42,755 bases of DNA from Thermodesulfobacteriota bacterium (GTDB lineage: Bacteria; Desulfobacterota; DSM-4660; Desulfatiglandales; Desulfatiglandaceae): positions 1-42,755 of the forward strand of contig JANQDY010000118.1 of assembly GCA_028278625.1 (NCBI GenBank). Reading direction: 5' to 3'. The notes beneath the pieces were generated by a model. It did no database searches, was not told the origin of the DNA, and saw only the letters and a list, made by a program, of their open reading frames with translations. A program made the position numbers and the translations under genes. Positions 39,766 through 42,755 of the stretch are shown here, piece by piece (the stretch's first letter is position 1; every line of letters begins with the position of its first letter).

Positions 39766-41307
39766 ATGCCGGAGCAAACGGGGCGTGAGAGCCCTCATCA
39801 GATAGACTGCCTTTACGAAATTACAAAGGCCATTCATGCCACCATGGACCTTCAGAGAGCCCTCTATAAGGTCCTGGAATTGCTTTCGGAACACTTGGGC
39901 ATGAAACGGGGTTCCATAACGCTTTTGAATCCAGAGACATCGGAAATTCATATTGAGGTGGCCCACGGTATTTCCGAAATGGAAAAAACCAAAGGGAAAT
40001 ACAAGCTTGGGGAAGGAATAACAGGGCGCGTCATCAAAGCGGGAAAACCTTTTGTCGTGCCTCACATTGATGAAGAGCCGCTCTTTCTGGATAAAACCGG
40101 CGCCAGGAGTGGTATTGATCATTCCGATATATCTTTTTTGTGTGTTCCCATTAAAGATCAGATCCGGGTCATCGGGGCCCTCAGCGTGGATTGCGCTTAC
40201 GAAGGGGTTTCCTCCCTTGAGGATGATGTGAGGCTTCTAACGGTTATCAGCACCTTGGTGGCTCAGAAAGTGTCCATGCTGGAAAGGATTCATCGAGAAA
40301 GAAACCAACTGGAAGAAGAAAACCTGCGCTTAAGAAAAGAGCTGAACAAGAAATACAGTTTCAGCAATATCGTGGGTAACAGCCGAAAAATGCAGGAGGT
40401 GTTCTACCTGATCAGCCAGGTGGCCAAAAGCAACGCCAATGTCCTGCTCTTGGGGGAGAGCGGAACCGGGAAAGAGCTTGCGGCCAACGCCATTCATTAT
40501 AACAGCCTGCGCGGCGGCAAGCCACTGGTGAAGGTCAACTGCGCCGCGCTCCCGGCAAACCTGATTGAGGCGGAATTGTTCGGCTATGAAAAAGGGGCGT
40601 TTACCGGCGCCAACCGGACCAAGTCGGGGAAATTCGAGCTGGCGGATAAAGGAACCATCTTCCTGGACGAAATCGGCTCCCTTGCTCTCGAGAGTCAGGG
40701 CAAGCTGTTGCGGGTGCTGCAGGAAAGGGAATTTGAAAGACTTGGGGGGAACCGGACCATTAAAGTGAATGTCCGCCTGGTGGCGGCCACCAATGGAGAT
40801 TTGGCGCAGGCGGTGGAGGAGGGGACCTTCAGAGAAGATCTCTTTTACCGTTTGAATGTCTATCCCATTTACCTCCCCGCACTGAGAGAAAGGGAGGCGG
40901 ATCTGCTTTTGCTTGCCGATTTTTTCCTGGAGAAATATGCCGCCGAATACGGAAAGGACATCAAGCGGATTTCAACCCCGGCCATCGACGCACTGACGCA
41001 GTATCATTGGCCCGGCAATGTACGGGAGCTGGAAAACTGTATGGAGCGGGCTGTTCTGCTGTGTGAAGATCAGGTGATTCATAGTTATCACCTGCCGCCG
41101 ACCCTTCAGACGGCCAAAGAAACCGGCACCCAGCAGTCTCAGTCACTAAAGGATGCCGTGGAGCGTTTTGAGCGGGAAATGCTGATAGATGCCCTTAAGA
41201 ATACCCGGGGCAACATGAGAAAAGCTGCTCTGGGGCTCAAGACAACGGAACGTATCTTCGGGTACAAAGTGCAGAAGTACGCTATTGAGCCGAAGCGCTA
41301 CAGATAA
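39766..41307 (+). CDS. NifA-like sigma-54-dependent activator (GAF-AAA+-Fis)
   Basis: The protein has 513 residues and starts behind AAGAAGG. The GAF domain (about 20-175) resembles the NifA N-terminus: [43 protein letters not shown], then [22 protein letters not shown] coiled linker (about 178-205) precedes the AAA+ domain with Walker [11 protein letters not shown], the sigma-54-contacting GAFTGA loop ([16 protein letters not shown]), Walker [10 protein letters not shown] and Arg-finger region [15 protein letters not shown] Fis-type helix-turn-helix ends the protein ([27 protein letters not shown]). All functional motifs appear intact. I found no convincing -24/-12 promoter in the window, so its targets probably lie elsewhere. 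Nitrogen fixation is not implied by this sequence alone. Confidence 0.92.
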   Translation: MPEQTGRESPHQIDCLYEITKAIHATMDLQRALYKVLELLSEHLGMKRGSITLLNPETSEIHIEVAHGISEMEKTKGKYKLGEGITGRVIKAGKPFVVPHIDEEPLFLDKTGARSGIDHSDISFLCVPIKDQIRVIGALSVDCAYEGVSSLEDDVRLLTVISTLVAQKVSMLERIHRERNQLEEENLRLRKELNKKYSFSNIVGNSRKMQEVFYLISQVAKSNANVLLLGESGTGKELAANAIHYNSLRGGKPLVKVNCAALPANLIEAELFGYEKGAFTGANRTKSGKFELADKGTIFLDEIGSLALESQGKLLRVLQEREFERLGGNRTIKVNVRLVAATNGDLAQAVEEGTFREDLFYRLNVYPIYLPALREREADLLLLADFFLEKYAAEYGKDIKRISTPAIDALTQYHWPGNVRELENCMERAVLLCEDQVIHSYHLPPTLQTAKETGTQQSQSLKDAVERFEREMLIDALKNTRGNMRKAALGLKTTERIFGYKVQKYAIEPKRYR

Positions 41308-41330
41308 TACAAAATGGAGGAAACGATTTC

Positions 41331-41825
41331 ATGAAAAAGGGGATGGTATTTGCCGGTTTGTTGTTTTTTGCGATATTTGCCACAACGGTTCAAGCCGAAG
41401 AGTATGGGATAACGAGTTATACCTTTACCTGGCACGTGATAAAATATGGCGGTACCACAATGGAAATCCAGAAAACCCCGGAGGCCCTCGTGGTCATTTT
41501 TGGCCAACCGAGTATTCCCCTCTGTGCGTTGACAATTTCGCCCACCCAGGCCAATGCCATTGGGCAACTGCTGAAGAAAACCGAAGAATATTACGAGACA
41601 CAGAAAAAGAGTGATGATGTCTCCTCGTCGGACAACCTCTTTTCCCACAATTGCGCGGTCAATTTTTCATCCAAACAAGGGCGTGAATTCAGGGTTCGAG
41701 TAAAAAAGAACGAGGTTTTCGGCCCTGTCGTGTTAATGACGAAAGACGAGGCCGTTGAAGTCGGAAAGTATCTGCGGCAGGCGGAACAGATGGCGTCATT
41801 TGTCGACAAGCGCATCAGACCCTGA
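41331..41825 (+). CDS. Exported protein of unknown function
   Basis: The 164-residue protein starts behind GGAGG. MKKGMVFAGLLFFAIFATTVQAEE is a classical signal peptide with cleavage after VQA. The mature part is predicted alpha/beta, with strands YGITSYTFTWHVI and EALVVIFGQ, then ISPTQANAIGQLLKKTEEYYETQKK, FSSKQGREFRVRVKKNEVFGPVVLMTKDEAVEVGKYLRQAEQMASFV. The two halves each end in a helix that places an x-x-Q/K-x-L-x-K/Q-A/T-E pattern after a strand, hinting at an internal repeat. One Cys (CALTI) and another (NCAVNF) could form a disulfide. I recognise no family. It follows the NifA-like gene by 23 bases and precedes another envelope protein. Confidence 0.7.
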   Translation: MKKGMVFAGLLFFAIFATTVQAEEYGITSYTFTWHVIKYGGTTMEIQKTPEALVVIFGQPSIPLCALTISPTQANAIGQLLKKTEEYYETQKKSDDVSSSDNLFSHNCAVNFSSKQGREFRVRVKKNEVFGPVVLMTKDEAVEVGKYLRQAEQMASFVDKRIRP

Positions 41826-41855
41826 TCCCATCAAACCCTTTTTGGGGGATGCAAG

Positions 41856-42731
41856 ATGTTGGCCCTCAGAAGACTCGCCGGTGTCCTGCTGCTGCTCATG
41901 GGAGCGGCCGGCGTGATCGGCAGCGTAGCGGCCATTTATAAAACGCGCGCTATCCAAAAGCAGTTGCTCTCTTTCGCAATGAGATCATTTGATGTCATGG
42001 AAGACGGGGCGGCCAACATCCGTCATAAGGCGAATCAAATCGCCCTTTCGGCAAGGGATTTGCGCTCGGAATTGAAAACCGCCTTCTTGAAATTGAATGG
42101 GCTCAATCCGGATGTTGCGGTTCGGGAAAAGGTCTCGGATAACGCCTTTTCAAAAACAGACTCGGAAGTTCAGGAAAGACTGCGAAAAGCAAGGCGCTTT
42201 GTGGATTCGGCCCTAACCGCCGCCGGGATTTTGGCCTCCTCTCTTGAACTAATGAATACATGGGGGCTCCTGGAAGGGAATTCCCAAGGTGGTTCCCTTT
42301 CTGATGAGATCGAAAAGATTTCCGCTGTTTTGGCCCGCTTGCCCGCCACCATCAGCGAAGCCCTTGAGACCGCGCGCGATCTTAAAAGAGGTCCAGGTTC
42401 CGGTCCGATCCTTACAAGACTGAAGGGTCAGATAAAGGGGATCGATGAGCGGCTCGCGGAGGTTCAGACATTTTTTTCGGGAGTTATGGGTGCCATTCAA
42501 GAAAGTGGAAAACGGCTCAGTGAGTACAAGAAAAAATCGATTTGGTGGATTCAACTGGGGGGAGTCGCTGTTCCCATTCTTCTGGTCTGGTTGGGGGCCG
42601 GCCAGGCAGCATTGATCATTGTGGGCGGGCGGCTCTGTATCAGAAAGAGAGGCAAGACCTGGAATTCCGATATAAGGATCAAAAAAAATTGGAAATTTTT
42701 CAAAAAAGCCGCCAATTTTGATTTTTCATAA
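41856..42731 (+). CDS. Membrane protein with central coiled coil, unknown function
   Basis: The 291-residue protein starts behind GGGGGATG. The N-terminal helix LAGVLLLLMGAAGVIGSVAAIY (about 7-28) is followed by a long, mostly helical region with heptad-like Leu/Ala spacing (about 30-235). It ends in a second hydrophobic stretch, WWIQLGGVAVPILLVWLGAGQAALIIVGG (about 228-256), and a very basic tail (KRGKTWNSDIRIKKNWKFFKKAA). Topology resembles a hairpin with a large extracytoplasmic coiled coil. No conserved catalytic or binding motif is visible. It lies 30 bases after the exported protein gene and probably forms a unit with it. Confidence 0.7.
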   Translation: MLALRRLAGVLLLLMGAAGVIGSVAAIYKTRAIQKQLLSFAMRSFDVMEDGAANIRHKANQIALSARDLRSELKTAFLKLNGLNPDVAVREKVSDNAFSKTDSEVQERLRKARRFVDSALTAAGILASSLELMNTWGLLEGNSQGGSLSDEIEKISAVLARLPATISEALETARDLKRGPGSGPILTRLKGQIKGIDERLAEVQTFFSGVMGAIQESGKRLSEYKKKSIWWIQLGGVAVPILLVWLGAGQAALIIVGGRLCIRKRGKTWNSDIRIKKNWKFFKKAANFDFS

Positions 42732-42755
42732 ACTTTTCAGCATGTTGCCTGGGGC

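Overview
The window looks like the chromosome of a strictly or mainly anaerobic Desulfobacterota-type (deltaproteobacterial) bacterium. This is inferred from gene content: a cytoplasmic-type NiFe hydrogenase, a multiheme cytochrome/NrfD membrane redox module, cytochrome bd preceded by a DUF4492 protein, a 4-hydroxybutyryl-CoA dehydratase-family flavoprotein, a PAS/GAF-rich signalling set and a sigma-54 activator. Base composition is moderately GC-rich throughout. I saw no rRNA, tRNA, CRISPR array, insertion sequence or prophage gene. Both edges are arbitrary cuts: the left edge truncates a secreted CBM2 protein, and the right edge falls just after a gene.

Layout. 1-373: end of a secreted carbohydrate-binding protein. 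379-13506 (minus strand): one long codirectional run. From its 5' end it holds NiFe hydrogenase small and large subunits, a triple-PAS histidine kinase, a stand-alone receiver, a MurG-like glycosyltransferase, an Lhr-type helicase and two GT4 glycosyltransferases; the last three genes are joined by ATGA overlaps. 13507-14042: a decayed NhaR/LysR-like fragment. 14043-16554 (minus): a dienelactone-hydrolase-like protein and a PAS/NarX-like/NarL-like fusion whose phosphotransfer residues are mostly lost. 16762-18252 (plus): a 4-hydroxybutyryl-CoA dehydratase paralogue with altered Fe-S and catalytic positions. 18301-19179 (minus): a lipid kinase.

19737-23322 (plus): an Rrf2-family Fe-S regulator behind a perfect 18-bp inverted repeat, then a DUF4492 protein, cydA, cydB and a 30-residue CydX-like peptide. 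This is an oxygen-scavenging terminal oxidase operon with its own probable redox or NO sensor. 23359-25977: divergent genes for a CXXCH-bearing (Tll0287/DUF3365-like) membrane histidine kinase and an OmpR-type regulator, the latter preceded by a 29-codon leader ORF. 26220-30357 (plus): a tightly packed operon for a tetraheme membrane-anchored cytochrome, a Tat-exported four-cluster ferredoxin, an NrfD-type quinone-interacting membrane protein and a hydroxylamine-oxidoreductase-like octaheme cytochrome c, closed by a clear intrinsic terminator. This operon reads as a quinone-linked periplasmic nitrogen-oxide/hydroxylamine redox complex, and the heme kinase pair is well placed to regulate it and/or cyd.

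30440-33134: a small exported protein, a metallo-beta-lactamase-fold hydrolase and a class III nucleotide cyclase; the last two may make and degrade a cyclic nucleotide. 33324-39651 (plus): a complete tripartite RND efflux system (lipoprotein adaptor, inner membrane pump, outer membrane factor) with overlapping genes, followed by a TehB-like methyltransferase. 39766-42731 (plus): a NifA-like GAF/AAA+/Fis activator and two unrecognised envelope proteins.

The most novel-looking items are the HAO-like/NrfD operon, the hydrogenase-kinase-receiver cluster with an Asp in place of a proximal-cluster Cys, the AbfD-like protein with substituted ligands, the catalytically degenerate NarX-NarL-like fusion, and the Rrf2 palindrome.
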